DNA from: JAAYBQ01 sp035403465
GTDB lineage: Bacteria; Spirochaetota; UBA4802; UBA5550
Length of the DNA: 29,390 nucleotides
Assembly: GCA_035403465.1 (NCBI GenBank)
Contig: DAONFG010000039.1
Location: forward strand, 1 to 29,390
Direction of reading: 5' to 3'
This document shows positions 16,567-24,320 of the stretch, piece by piece (the stretch's first letter is position 1; every line of letters starts with the position of its first letter). The notes beneath the pieces are model-generated. The model was given only the letters and a program-made list of their open reading frames with translations, did not search any database and was not told the origin of the DNA. A program made the position numbers and the translations under genes.

Positions 16567-17280
16567 TCATGCATTCTTTGCATTCATGTATTTTTTTCTT
16601 TCAGCGTCATCAAGCTTTTCGATCGCATAGCGCAGCATTGTACGCGGCATAACTGCGGCGTGCCTGTCAAGGAATTCACGCAGTACAGATATGTTCCGCT
16701 TCCCTGCCTCGCGCAGCATCCAGCCCGTTGCCTTGTGTATAAGGTCGTGACTGTGGCCCAGGAAGTATTCGCAGAGGCTTATTGTGTCATTAAAATCACG
16801 GTTTTTAATAAACCAGTATGTGCTGATTACAGCTATCCTCTGGTCCCACAGGTAATCATGAGCCGCAAGATCATAGAGAATTTTGCGATCGCTTCCCGTG
16901 TTGTAAAGGTGTCTACCGATAATTTTTTCGCATGAAAGATCAACCAGGTCCCAGTTGTTGATATACCCTGTGTTTGCAAGGTAGAAATTGAATATCTCAT
17001 CGCGAATCTTCGCGTCGGACTTTGAGTAGTTATCAACAAGTATCATGAGCGCGGTGAGCCTGCATTCATGTATGGGGTCAGAGAGAAGTTTCTTCAGTTC
17101 AGGGAGAGGGAGGTCCAGGAATCTTCGCGCAACCTTTCGTTGTTCCGGTACCTTGATCCCGATAAAAATATCACCTTCACCATACTCACCTTTGCCGGAT
17201 TTAAAAAACCTGCCGAGTATCACAGCTTTTTCAGCATCGGCGATACTTTGCAGTTCCTTTTTTACAATATATGCATTCAT
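16567..17280 (-). CDS. DNA alkylation repair protein, AlkD-type HEAT-like glycosylase
   Basis: 237 residues, normal for AlkD. AlkD removes bulky or charged N3/N7-alkylated bases by a non-flipping mechanism using stacked HEAT-like helices. Landmarks are YGEGDIFIGIKVPEQRKVAR, NNWDLVDLSCEKIIG (W110, D114), DYLWDQRIAVISTYWFI (R148) and LIHKATGWMLREAGKR followed by PRTMLRYAIEKL. W110, D114 and R148 align by position and context with the catalytic Trp, Asp and Arg described for Bacillus cereus AlkD. It follows the nitronate-monooxygenase-like gene by 12 bases, in the same unit. The convergent RimK gene ends 76 bases away and no clear terminator lies between. Confidence 0.93.
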   Translation of the reverse strand: MNAYIVKKELQSIADAEKAVILGRFFKSGKGEYGEGDIFIGIKVPEQRKVARRFLDLPLPELKKLLSDPIHECRLTALMILVDNYSKSDAKIRDEIFNFYLANTGYINNWDLVDLSCEKIIGRHLYNTGSDRKILYDLAAHDYLWDQRIAVISTYWFIKNRDFNDTISLCEYFLGHSHDLIHKATGWMLREAGKRNISVLREFLDRHAAVMPRTMLRYAIEKLDDAERKKYMNAKNA

Positions 17281-17292
17281 GGAAATAATTTC

Positions 17293-18186
17293 TTAACTCA
17301 CCATTTCATTAATTATATCTGCCACAGGTTTGACATCATGTATCAGTGCACTTACCTGTCCCGCGCCTGCAGGTACAAGGCTGAAGTCCCCGGAGTTCCA
17401 TGCCTGTGATGCGTTTTTAAGCTGGAATTCCTTTTTTATGTCAAAGTCCGGGGATTCGATCCTCTCCCTGAGTTCAGGTGTGAGTATGGCGCGCATCATC
17501 ATGTTGTCAACGGGAAGAAGCTGTGTGCCTCCGTCCCCGCAGCTGACAATGAGTTCTTTCCATTTATCGTGTACAGGGCATTCAGCTGAGGCCAGGAACC
17601 TGGTGCCAATCTGTACACCCTGTGCGCCCAGGGCAAACGCAGCCCTGTAACCGCGCGAATCTGCAATTCCGCCTGCGGCAACAACCGGAACTTTCACACT
17701 ATCGCATACAAGCGGCACAAGAATCATCGTAGATGATTCAGACCCTGTTGATCGCAGTCCGCCTGCCTCTGAGCCTGCAGCAACAATTCCGTCTGCGCCT
17801 GCCTCAACAGCACTGATGGCGTGTTTAACTGAGAGGAGTACATGCAGCCCTTTCATTTCCATTTCGTGTAGCTGCGGGTAGATTCTGCCCGGAAAACCGA
17901 CTGAAGTGGTTACAGCTTTAATGCCTGACTCGGCGAGCAGGGGAATAATCTGTTCGTTGAGCGGATTGATAATCATTATATTTGCACCGAATGGTTTGTC
18001 GGTTTTTTTCTTTACTTCAACAAGAAGCTTTTTTGCTTCATTAATATCCCGGATAAATCCCAGTGCGAGCATTCCGTAACCACCTGCGTTGCTTATGGCG
18101 GCTACAAGTTCAGGGCTGTTGATAGCACCGATCGGGCCCTGGATGATCGGGTGTTTACATTTGAGAATATCGAGCAGGTCTGACAT
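17293..18186 (-). CDS. Nitronate monooxygenase-like FMN protein with His-to-Leu change
   Basis: A TIM-barrel flavoprotein of the 2-nitropropane dioxygenase/FabK type (297 residues). Signatures: KHPIIQGPIGAINSPELVAA, the NAGGYGML loop, PFGANIMI, PVVAAGGIADSRG and ALGAQGVQIGTRFLAS (FMN phosphate binding). In nitronate monooxygenases the catalytic base is His in (E)AGGHxG; here the segment is GSEAGGLRSTGSE, with Leu144 in its place. It may therefore be a relative with a different reaction, or use another base. Start at 18186 is preferred over the in-frame ATG at 18219 because GGGAGGAA lies 6-13 bases upstream of it. Co-transcribed with AlkD. Confidence 0.88.
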   Translation of the reverse strand: MSDLLDILKCKHPIIQGPIGAINSPELVAAISNAGGYGMLALGFIRDINEAKKLLVEVKKKTDKPFGANIMIINPLNEQIIPLLAESGIKAVTTSVGFPGRIYPQLHEMEMKGLHVLLSVKHAISAVEAGADGIVAAGSEAGGLRSTGSESSTMILVPLVCDSVKVPVVAAGGIADSRGYRAAFALGAQGVQIGTRFLASAECPVHDKWKELIVSCGDGGTQLLPVDNMMMRAILTPELRERIESPDFDIKKEFQLKNASQAWNSGDFSLVPAGAGQVSALIHDVKPVADIINEMVS

Positions 18187-18207
18187 GGATGATTCCTCCC
18201 GAATACA

Positions 18208-18235
18208 TTTATGCAACAAGTTTCATATAAGTCAA
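18208..18235 (-). promoter_or_regulatory. Putative promoter for the NMO-like/AlkD unit
   Basis: Minus strand: -35 TTGACT (18235-18230), 16-base spacer, -10 CATAAA (18213-18208, four of six). A start near 18201 would leave a very short leader holding the strong GGGAGGAA SD. Confidence 0.45.
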
Positions 18236-18466
18236 TATTTTTATGGCCGCTTTAATATTTTAGAATGGTATTTGCATCATCAGGGCGAACGCATCAATCT
18301 TAAATAATAAATATTTCACCATGACCTATTGGCTGATCAGAAGGGATGCTGTAACACGCATTTAGGTTATATGTAAATTATTTGACAAAATATTTTTTAC
18401 CGGACTCAATGAATCCCGTATTAAGGTGAAAGTGACTGCTTGCTAAATTTAAAAACAGAGGATCAC

Positions 18467-20185
18467 ATGCGACGAACTATTATTTTAATCGTTTCATTCA
18501 TAATTATGATGTCATGTGCTGCGGTAGTTCATAGTGAAATTCAGGAAACAAGCAGATGCATCAAAGGTAATTGTGAAAACGGCAAGGGTACATATAAATG
18601 GTCAACCGGTGAGACATATACAGGGGAGTGGGTTGACGGCAGGCAGCAGGGCAAGGGTACATTAACGTGGACAACGGGCGAGAGTTATTCAGGTGACTGG
18701 AAAAAGGGTAAACGGAACGGCCTGGGAACATATAATAATCCCGATGGAAGCAGTTATACCGGTGAATGGTCAGGCGATGTAAAGCACGGGAAAGGCATAT
18801 ATAAATGGTCAACCGGTGAGAGTTATTCAGGTGACTGGATTAACGGGAAAATGTATGGCCTGGGTACATATAATTGGACAGACGGAGGCAGTTACACGGG
18901 AGAATGGCTGGATGATTCGAGAAATGGAAAAGGAACATATTTATGGGCAACTGGTGAGAGTTATACCGGCGACTGGGTTAACGGCAAGCAGCACGGCAGG
19001 GGAATTTATAAGTGGACAGATGGAAGTACCTATACAGGCGAACATATTTGCAATATGAGAGACGGCGTCGGTCTGTATAGTTTTGCCAACGGAGATGTTT
19101 ATGAAGGTGAATTCAGAAGCAACATTCCGCACGGTAAAGGCAAGTACACTTATGCAGATGGGTCAGTTGAAGAAGGTATGTTCTGTGATTATGTATTTGT
19201 GGGGCAGATAAAACTTCCGGAAACCGGTGAAGATAAAAAAGTCCAGGTCGGAAAAATTCTCGAGGTAAAACCCTCTGTTTTTGAAGTGCTTGTGACAAAT
19301 TCAGGTGAATTAAAGATGGGTGATAAGCTTTATATAGAAGTAAACGGAATCATGTGTGCTCTGGATGTTTTTTACCCGATGCAGACTGTTGCACGGTGTA
19401 AAATGATCGGCGCTACAAGGAAGCATGCAGGCAAAGCAAAAAAAGAAATGCCTGTTTATAAGAGATCCGGCGGCATAAAAAAAGGTGAGGATACATATCT
19501 TTTTCAAAACGGGAACATGTACGTTGGCGGTCACACGGGTTACCTGATGCAGGGAAAAGGTGAATTCACCTGGGCAAACGGAAGTAAATATACGGGGGAA
19601 TTCAACAACGGAATGCGTCACGGTAAAGGCACCATGGTCTATGATAACGGGAATACATATACGGGCAGTTTTAAGAACGGACACTATGACGGAAATGGCA
19701 GGTATGACTGGAAGAACGGAAATTTATATGAAGGTGGATTCGAAAAAGGTCTGAAAAACGGTAAAGGGTTTTATTCATGGCCTGACGGATCAATGTACAC
19801 CGGCGAGTGGAAAAACGACAGGACAAACGGACAGGGGACACATACATGGTCTGACGGTTCAAAGTATGTCGGTGAGTGGAAGGATGACCTGAAAAACGGG
19901 CAGGGAATATATACATGGATCGATGGATCAAGGTATGCCGGCGGATTTAAAAATGACAAAAAAAACGGTAAAGGTACGTATGCATGGTCTGACGGTTCAA
20001 AGTATGTCGGTGAGTGGAAGGATGACCTGAAAAACGGGCAGGGTACATATACATGGCCCGATGGCTCAAGGTATGTCGGAGAATTTAAAGATGACGGTAT
20101 ACACGGAAAAGGAATACAGTATAATTCTGACGGTTCAATAGCCAGGAAAGGCATCTGGGATAAAAACAACTATTCAGGCGATTGA
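18467..20185 (+). CDS. Exported MORN-repeat protein with an inserted non-MORN domain
   Basis: 572 residues from the ATG at 18467, which has AGAGGA just upstream; an earlier in-frame start at 18440 lacks an SD. The N-terminus (MRRTIILIVSFIIMMSCAAV) is a signal peptide, and the Cys after MMS may be a lipobox. Then come about nine MORN repeats with a 23-residue period (e.g. TYKWSTGETYTGEWVDGRQ), a non-repeat domain of ~100 residues (VQVGKILEVKPSVFEVLVTN, GELKMGDKLYIEVNG) resembling a small beta-barrel, then nine or ten more MORN repeats. MORN arrays form flat beta-sheets binding lipids or proteins; the role here is unknown. Location is probably periplasm or outer membrane. A TTGACA at 18382-18387 could be its -35, but the -10 is poor. 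Confidence 0.9.
   Translation: MRRTIILIVSFIIMMSCAAVVHSEIQETSRCIKGNCENGKGTYKWSTGETYTGEWVDGRQQGKGTLTWTTGESYSGDWKKGKRNGLGTYNNPDGSSYTGEWSGDVKHGKGIYKWSTGESYSGDWINGKMYGLGTYNWTDGGSYTGEWLDDSRNGKGTYLWATGESYTGDWVNGKQHGRGIYKWTDGSTYTGEHICNMRDGVGLYSFANGDVYEGEFRSNIPHGKGKYTYADGSVEEGMFCDYVFVGQIKLPETGEDKKVQVGKILEVKPSVFEVLVTNSGELKMGDKLYIEVNGIMCALDVFYPMQTVARCKMIGATRKHAGKAKKEMPVYKRSGGIKKGEDTYLFQNGNMYVGGHTGYLMQGKGEFTWANGSKYTGEFNNGMRHGKGTMVYDNGNTYTGSFKNGHYDGNGRYDWKNGNLYEGGFEKGLKNGKGFYSWPDGSMYTGEWKNDRTNGQGTHTWSDGSKYVGEWKDDLKNGQGIYTWIDGSRYAGGFKNDKKNGKGTYAWSDGSKYVGEWKDDLKNGQGTYTWPDGSRYVGEFKDDGIHGKGIQYNSDGSIARKGIWDKNNYSGD
19845..20043 (+). repeat. Identical 61-base direct repeats inside the MORN gene
   Basis: Positions 19845-19905 and 19983-20043 appear identical base for base (beginning CATGGTCTGACGG). 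They are separated by 138 bases, exactly two 23-codon MORN units. This points to recent duplication by unequal recombination and to possible length variation of the array. Confidence 0.85.
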
Positions 20186-20217
20186 ATTTCTTTCGGAAAA
20201 AAAGGGCATGAAATACT

Positions 20218-20688
20218 ATGAGACCTCCAGTTACGATAAGTATAAATAATGGATCTGTATCCGGAAAACTTGAACTGTTGTTTGAAGGGGAGATTCTCAG
20301 GGTGCCCGGCTTCGATCTCAGGAAAATACGGGCAGGAGATAAATGGGAAAGAGCCGATGATAATCTTGTATCGTTTGAAAATCTCTGGAATGATAAACAG
20401 TACTGGTACGATTCCAGTGATCCTGATTACCGTAAACTTGGCAGGGATAATAAAAAATTTCAGGAAATTCAAACGGAAAAAACAGGTCTGTACCGGCTAA
20501 CAGGATTAGATAGTTATGATACGGCAATGATCAGGGATGACCTTAACGTGATTCTTGACAGGGGAAATTTGTATTGCTGGGTAAGGTTTTACGGCCGTAT
20601 AGAAATACACGGTGTGATTTACGGCGGGACAAAGACCAAAGTTATCATTACTCACATTCAGAAAATATATTTCCGGAAGGTAGTTTAA
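20218..20688 (+). CDS. Unknown 156-residue protein
   Basis: I recognise no family. The protein begins MRPPVTISINNGSVSGKLEL and is mixed alpha/beta in appearance with many aromatic residues (WNDKQYWYDSSDPDY, LYCWVRFYGRIEIHGVIYGG). No signal peptide or transmembrane segment. The 32-base gap after the MORN gene and same orientation suggest co-transcription. The start is uncertain: only AAGGG about 11 bases upstream serves as SD. The segment LLFEGEILRVPGFDLRKIRA resembles no motif I can name. Confidence 0.72.
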   Translation: MRPPVTISINNGSVSGKLELLFEGEILRVPGFDLRKIRAGDKWERADDNLVSFENLWNDKQYWYDSSDPDYRKLGRDNKKFQEIQTEKTGLYRLTGLDSYDTAMIRDDLNVILDRGNLYCWVRFYGRIEIHGVIYGGTKTKVIITHIQKIYFRKVV

Positions 20689-20849
20689 ACTATTAACGTA
20701 ATGCAGCAGCCCGGATGAACCAGGTCAATCATTCAATATGCATAATGCTATTTGTATGAATGACCTATAGCAGCCTGAATTGTACTTTATATATAATGCG
20801 CCTGTCGATTTAATCAGGACTCATATCAATCACTTCCTGGCGGTAATTA

Positions 20850-22442
20850 ATGAACCAGTTTTTTATAACAGCTGCCGGAATTGTCGGCGGCGTAGGACTT
20901 GTACTTCTCGGGATGGCCATCATGTCAGAAGGCCTGCAGGCTCTTGCGGGAGACCGGGTCAAACATCTGCTTAGCCGTTTTACTGGTAATCCTTTGACAG
21001 GGGTACTGACCGGAACAGGGATTACGGTCCTGATCCATTCGTCAAGCGCTACTATTCTGGCCACAATTGGTTTTGTTAACGCCGGGCTCCTCTCCCTTGC
21101 GCAGGCAATAGGCATTATATTCGGCTCGAACCTGGGCACCACATCCACTGCATGGATAGTCGCACTCATTGGGTTCAAGTTCCACATAAGCACATTCACC
21201 CTGCCGCTTATAACCCTGGGCGCTCTGATGAAATTGTTTTTGCGTGGTAAAAGAACTTCAATCGGAATGGCCCTTGCCGGGTTTGGACTTCTCTTCCTTG
21301 GCGCTGATATGCTGCAGGACGGTATGCGCGGAGCCGGCGGGTTTATTGACCTCGCGGGATATTCATTCACTTCATGGGGAGACCGTTGTATACTGGCCGG
21401 CACCGGGTTTCTCATGACCTTCCTGCTGCAGTCATCCACCGTGGCAATAGTGACAACACTTGCGGCCCTTGGCACGGGAACCGTCAGCATGGAACAGGCG
21501 GCGCTTATTGTAGTGGGCCTTAACACCGGGAAAGTATATTACGGTCTGCTGGGATTTATAGGCGCATCAACAGCGGGTAAACGCACCGCGCTGGTGCACA
21601 TATTTTTCAACCTTACAACGGGGATTATCCTTTTCCTGCTTGTTGATTTTTTTGTACCGCCGGTCATCAGCCTGTGCAGGTATTTCGGGTCTTCATCCGC
21701 TTCGATAATAATATGCACTTTACACACGGCATTCAACCTGCTGGGGATTGTTTTCTGGCTGCCTGTATATAAACCGGTTGCTGATTTGATGGGAAGGCTT
21801 ATTCCGGAGAAGGGCCCTGTGTTAACACGGTTCCTGGATTACCGGGTCGCTAAAGTTCCCCATGTCGCTGTTGAAACTGCAAGACTGACCATAGTGGAAG
21901 CTGCGCGGGTGGTCATGAAAGCTATCCGCGATCTTGTAGTGGGAGAAAAATCCTACAGTGAGGCAGTGGCGGGTCTGAATTCTGTAGATTCCGCACTGGG
22001 TGAAACACAGAAATTTCTCTCATTTGTCGTTTCATCGCCTGATGCAAGCCAGGTGCACAGTCAGCATCTGGATGTACTTCATGCCATGGAGCATCTTACG
22101 CGTCTAGTCGAGGCGTGCCGCGAACTGGAGAATGTCCGCATAACAGCACGTTCAGAATTCCTGAGGAAACTTACTCTGAACCAGCTGAGTGAATTTGATA
22201 TTGTGATTAAATGGCTGGATGGAGAGATACCTGAAGCGCCCTTGAAGAACGTGGAACATATATCATCGATGTTTGCCGAAATTCGCCGTAAAAAACGTAC
22301 AGATATGATCAGCGACATAGCAGAGGGCGGACTGAAACCGGAAGAGGGATTCGATTATCTTGAGGCCATGCGCTGGATCGACAGGATAGCGTACCATATC
22401 TGGCGAAGTATCTTTCACCTGGGGCAGACTTCCAATAAATAA
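20850..22442 (+). CDS. Na+/phosphate cotransporter-like (NptA/PhoU fusion) protein
   Basis: 530 residues: an N-terminal membrane domain of about eight to nine helices (1-310) of the Na/Pi-cotransporter family, and a C-terminal helical PhoU-like domain (about 340-530). The family has two inverted repeats, each with a QSSS-type motif. Here the first reads IHSSSAT (H63 where Gln is usual) with FGSNLGTTSTAW after it; the second reads LQSSTVAI with the matching GLNTGKVYYGLL, diverged from the usual GxNIGTT. It likely transports phosphate or a related anion across the inner membrane, with PhoU-like control. The 160-base upstream gap has no clear promoter; a TATAAT at about 20791 lacks a good -35. 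Confidence 0.9.
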   Translation: MNQFFITAAGIVGGVGLVLLGMAIMSEGLQALAGDRVKHLLSRFTGNPLTGVLTGTGITVLIHSSSATILATIGFVNAGLLSLAQAIGIIFGSNLGTTSTAWIVALIGFKFHISTFTLPLITLGALMKLFLRGKRTSIGMALAGFGLLFLGADMLQDGMRGAGGFIDLAGYSFTSWGDRCILAGTGFLMTFLLQSSTVAIVTTLAALGTGTVSMEQAALIVVGLNTGKVYYGLLGFIGASTAGKRTALVHIFFNLTTGIILFLLVDFFVPPVISLCRYFGSSSASIIICTLHTAFNLLGIVFWLPVYKPVADLMGRLIPEKGPVLTRFLDYRVAKVPHVAVETARLTIVEAARVVMKAIRDLVVGEKSYSEAVAGLNSVDSALGETQKFLSFVVSSPDASQVHSQHLDVLHAMEHLTRLVEACRELENVRITARSEFLRKLTLNQLSEFDIVIKWLDGEIPEAPLKNVEHISSMFAEIRRKKRTDMISDIAEGGLKPEEGFDYLEAMRWIDRIAYHIWRSIFHLGQTSNK

Positions 22443-22475
22443 TGCTCCGGGTTGTATCGAATTCCTATAAACAAA

Positions 22476-23243
22476 TTATGAATGTTTAATAATTGCAGTT
22501 TTGACTTCGGAGAGTTTCGAAATAATATCTATCTGTCCTGCTAAAGAAAGCTCATTAAGGATTGCATCTGTTTTTTCATAAACAGCTTCGACGTTCCCCG
22601 GGCCCTTCGGATCATGCTGCCCCTCTCTCCTGATAATAATCGGGAGAATCCCCGCATGGAGCGCGGCACGGAAGTCCATGATGGAATCACCAACATATAT
22701 TACATCATTGTGTGATAATCCTGTTTCGGCTAGCGCCGGAAGGAAAATTTCCGGCTCAGGTTTTTTTACGCCGATGTCACCGGAGATTATTACTGAATCA
22801 AAATATTCGGCTATGTTATAACGTTCGAGCATCAGCCGTATCAAAGGCGGATGATCGAAATTTGTTATCAGGGCTGTTTTCCCGTTATCTTTAAAAAATT
22901 TAAGCAGGTCAGCTGCTTCCCTGTCAAGGTAGTGTTCTTCGAACCATGCCTCTGATACTTCATCAGCAAGGGTTTTTATTTGTGACCGTGATGTTGTTAT
23001 TCCATAGGACTCGATCTGTGACAGAAGTCTTTTTTCAAATAGAGTATAACCTGAACAATGATCATTATATTTGCTGCTCCAGAATGTTTCGCAGATGATA
23101 AGAAAGTTATCATGGGGAATTTTAATTCCGTTTTTTTCATAAAGGGAGTACACAGAGGGGTACCACTCTGACCATTTGAGGTTCAAATTAGCGGGTACCA
23201 CCAGTGTGCCGAAAAAATCGAAGAAAACTCCTCTTATATTCAA
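22476..23243 (-). CDS. HAD-superfamily hydrolase
   Basis: 255 residues with the Rossmann-like HAD fold. Motif I is FFDFFGTLV (nucleophile D9; the +2 position is Phe rather than Asp, as in haloacid-dehalogenase-like members), motif II ITNFDH, motif III GVKKPEPEIF, motif IV YVGDSIMDFRAA. A helical cap lies between motifs I and II (about 20-105). The missing second Asp argues against classic phosphatase chemistry, but not decisively. The start is TTG at 23243 with a GGAT sequence upstream; no nearby ATG preserves motif I. It follows the 55-residue gene by 20 bases in the same operon. Substrate unknown. Confidence 0.88.
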   Translation of the reverse strand: MNIRGVFFDFFGTLVVPANLNLKWSEWYPSVYSLYEKNGIKIPHDNFLIICETFWSSKYNDHCSGYTLFEKRLLSQIESYGITTSRSQIKTLADEVSEAWFEEHYLDREAADLLKFFKDNGKTALITNFDHPPLIRLMLERYNIAEYFDSVIISGDIGVKKPEPEIFLPALAETGLSHNDVIYVGDSIMDFRAALHAGILPIIIRREGQHDPKGPGNVEAVYEKTDAILNELSLAGQIDIISKLSEVKTAIIKHS

Positions 23244-23263
23244 ATTATTATCCAGTTAATCTG

Positions 23264-23431
23264 TTATTTGCTTCCCATGCTGTATTTTTTCAGCTGGTTT
23301 TTTGCCAGGTTGATCTCAAGCAGCAGGTTGCTGTAAGTGCTCTTCATTCCCTTGGCTTTGGCATCCTGTGCCTGCATCTCCTTTCTCTGGAGATAAACCT
23401 GTAGTTTTTCCTTGTTCATGTTTGGTTGCAT
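23264..23431 (-). CDS. Small helical basic protein, unknown
   Basis: A 55-residue ORF (MQPNMNKEKLQVYLQRKEMQ onward, ending LAKNQLKKYSMGSK) with a textbook GGAGGG Shine-Dalgarno sequence at 23438-23443, six bases before the ATG. It is Lys/Gln-rich and probably one or two amphipathic helices, with no membrane segment. It leads an operon with the HAD hydrolase and is preceded by a structured leader and a good promoter, which supports it being expressed. I recognise no family. Confidence 0.78.
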   Translation of the reverse strand: MQPNMNKEKLQVYLQRKEMQAQDAKAKGMKSTYSNLLLEINLAKNQLKKYSMGSK

Positions 23432-23471
23432 TATAAACCCTCCGTTTAAAATTCTGAAATTCAGTTTTTCA

Positions 23472-23528
23472 AACCGGCAAACGGGTTATTTCGATGAGGG
23501 ATGCCGGTTCGGGGTAACTATCACCCCG
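23472..23528 (-). promoter_or_regulatory. Structured 5' leader: two adjacent GC-rich hairpins
   Basis: Within the ~148-base leader of the 55-residue gene, two hairpins sit back to back: stem AACCGGCA/TGCCGGTT (23472-23479 with 23502-23509, enclosing 22 bases) and stem CGGGGT/ACCCCG (23510-23515 with 23523-23528, loop of seven). No T-run follows, so they are not a terminator. The first enclosed loop reads better as base-paired on the plus strand (TTAT-TTCG-ATGA), so the sense strand of the RNA is not certain. I cannot match it to a known riboswitch class. Confidence 0.6.
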
Positions 23529-23585
23529 GGGCTTGTTTCAGAACGGATCTTTTTATAATCTGATCGTATAACCAACAAACCGTTA

Positions 23586-23615
23586 AATATACTTAGAGGT
23601 GTATCAAATTGGCAA
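23586..23615 (-). promoter_or_regulatory. Putative promoter of the small protein/HAD operon
   Basis: Minus strand: -35 TTGCCA (23615-23610), 18-base spacer, -10 TATATT (23591-23586); each box matches five of six consensus bases. The start near 23579 would give a ~148-base leader containing the two hairpins. Confidence 0.6.
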
Positions 23616-24058
23616 GTATAAAAGTAAAATTTTTATTCTTTTTTTTTGAATAAACCTTTTCGGGCTTTTTGTGCCCGTGTGATCGAAGTGATGCAGCAAA
23701 CGCATGTTATATTGTGTGAGAATGCAGGTGAATGTGCGGCAAGAGTCTCAAATTACAGGCACTTATACACGAAGGGTTACTCTCAATGTTGATAATCGAT
23801 TAATTACTAATACATATGATACGCTGCTGCGGTACTAAAAGTTTACGGGAGTTCTTTATTCATTTGAAGCAATCCGAACTGATGATTAAACCAGAAGATT
23901 AAAGAAGAAGGGCTTTTCTGAACCTTTTGTTTCATTGTAAGATGCGGAATTTCCATAACTGTTCTGTGGTGATCAATTTAGATGTAAAAAAAATTGAAAC
24001 ATTCTTCATTGTAGATTATCTTGTTTATGTAAACACAACAAAAGAAAAGGGGGATAAT
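23616..24058. other. Gene-poor intergenic region
   Basis: No convincing coding sequence. It contains an unassigned hairpin CGGGC/GCCCG near 23660-23676 without a T-run on either side, an AT-rich stretch, a possible -35 TTGAAA at 23994-23999 for the downstream 74-residue gene (-10 weak), and the palindrome GTTTATGTAAAC at 24023-24034 just upstream of that gene's Shine-Dalgarno sequence, where an operator could lie. Confidence 0.6.
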
Positions 24059-24283
24059 ATGGCCGGAAAAATATTCTACAGGGAACGCAATAAAGTCGGA
24101 ACAAAAGAGAAGAGTCCAAGATTCGCACTTGTAGCAGTGACAGGTATGGAGCTGGAATTCTATTCAAATCACCTGCGTAAAAAAGAACTTGAAGAGATAG
24201 CAGGTGCAATGGGTGCTGAACTTGTACTGCTTAAGACTGATCCGAAAGACAAATCTGACGAAATGGTTGAAGTAAAGAAGTAA
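24059..24283 (+). CDS. Small protein paired with a molybdenum-storage-like protein
   Basis: 74 residues from the ATG at 24059, chosen because a strong GGGGG-type SD (AAAAGGGGGATAAT) lies just upstream; an earlier in-frame ATG at 23927 would add 44 residues without an SD. Sequence begins MAGKIFYRERNKVGTKEKSP, then a beta strand (RFALVAVTGMELEFY), an amphipathic helix (LRKKELEEIAGAMGAE) and a charged tail (ending MVEVKK). It has no Cys or His metal motif and no signal peptide. It is 37 bases upstream of the amino-acid-kinase-fold gene in the same direction, so it may be a partner subunit. No family recognised. Confidence 0.85.
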   Translation: MAGKIFYRERNKVGTKEKSPRFALVAVTGMELEFYSNHLRKKELEEIAGAMGAELVLLKTDPKDKSDEMVEVKK

Positions 24284-24320
24284 CGGCTTAACAGACATTC
24301 TATAAAAAAAGGATACATTC

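Noticed and set aside
19845..20043. Direct repeats considered as CRISPR
   Set aside because: They encode MORN units in frame with the gene; no spacer/repeat pattern or cas genes.
20810..21526. 238-codon ORF on the minus strand
   Set aside because: Antisense to the membrane domain of the phosphate-cotransporter-like gene, with no family signature; a shadow.
23472..23528. Leader hairpins considered as a cyclic-di-GMP (GEMM-I) riboswitch
   Set aside because: The plus strand has GGCAAAC, but the conserved ACGCAAAG segment and the GNRA tetraloop-receptor arrangement are absent.
23660..23676. CGGGC/GCCCG hairpin considered as a terminator
   Set aside because: No T-run follows on either strand.
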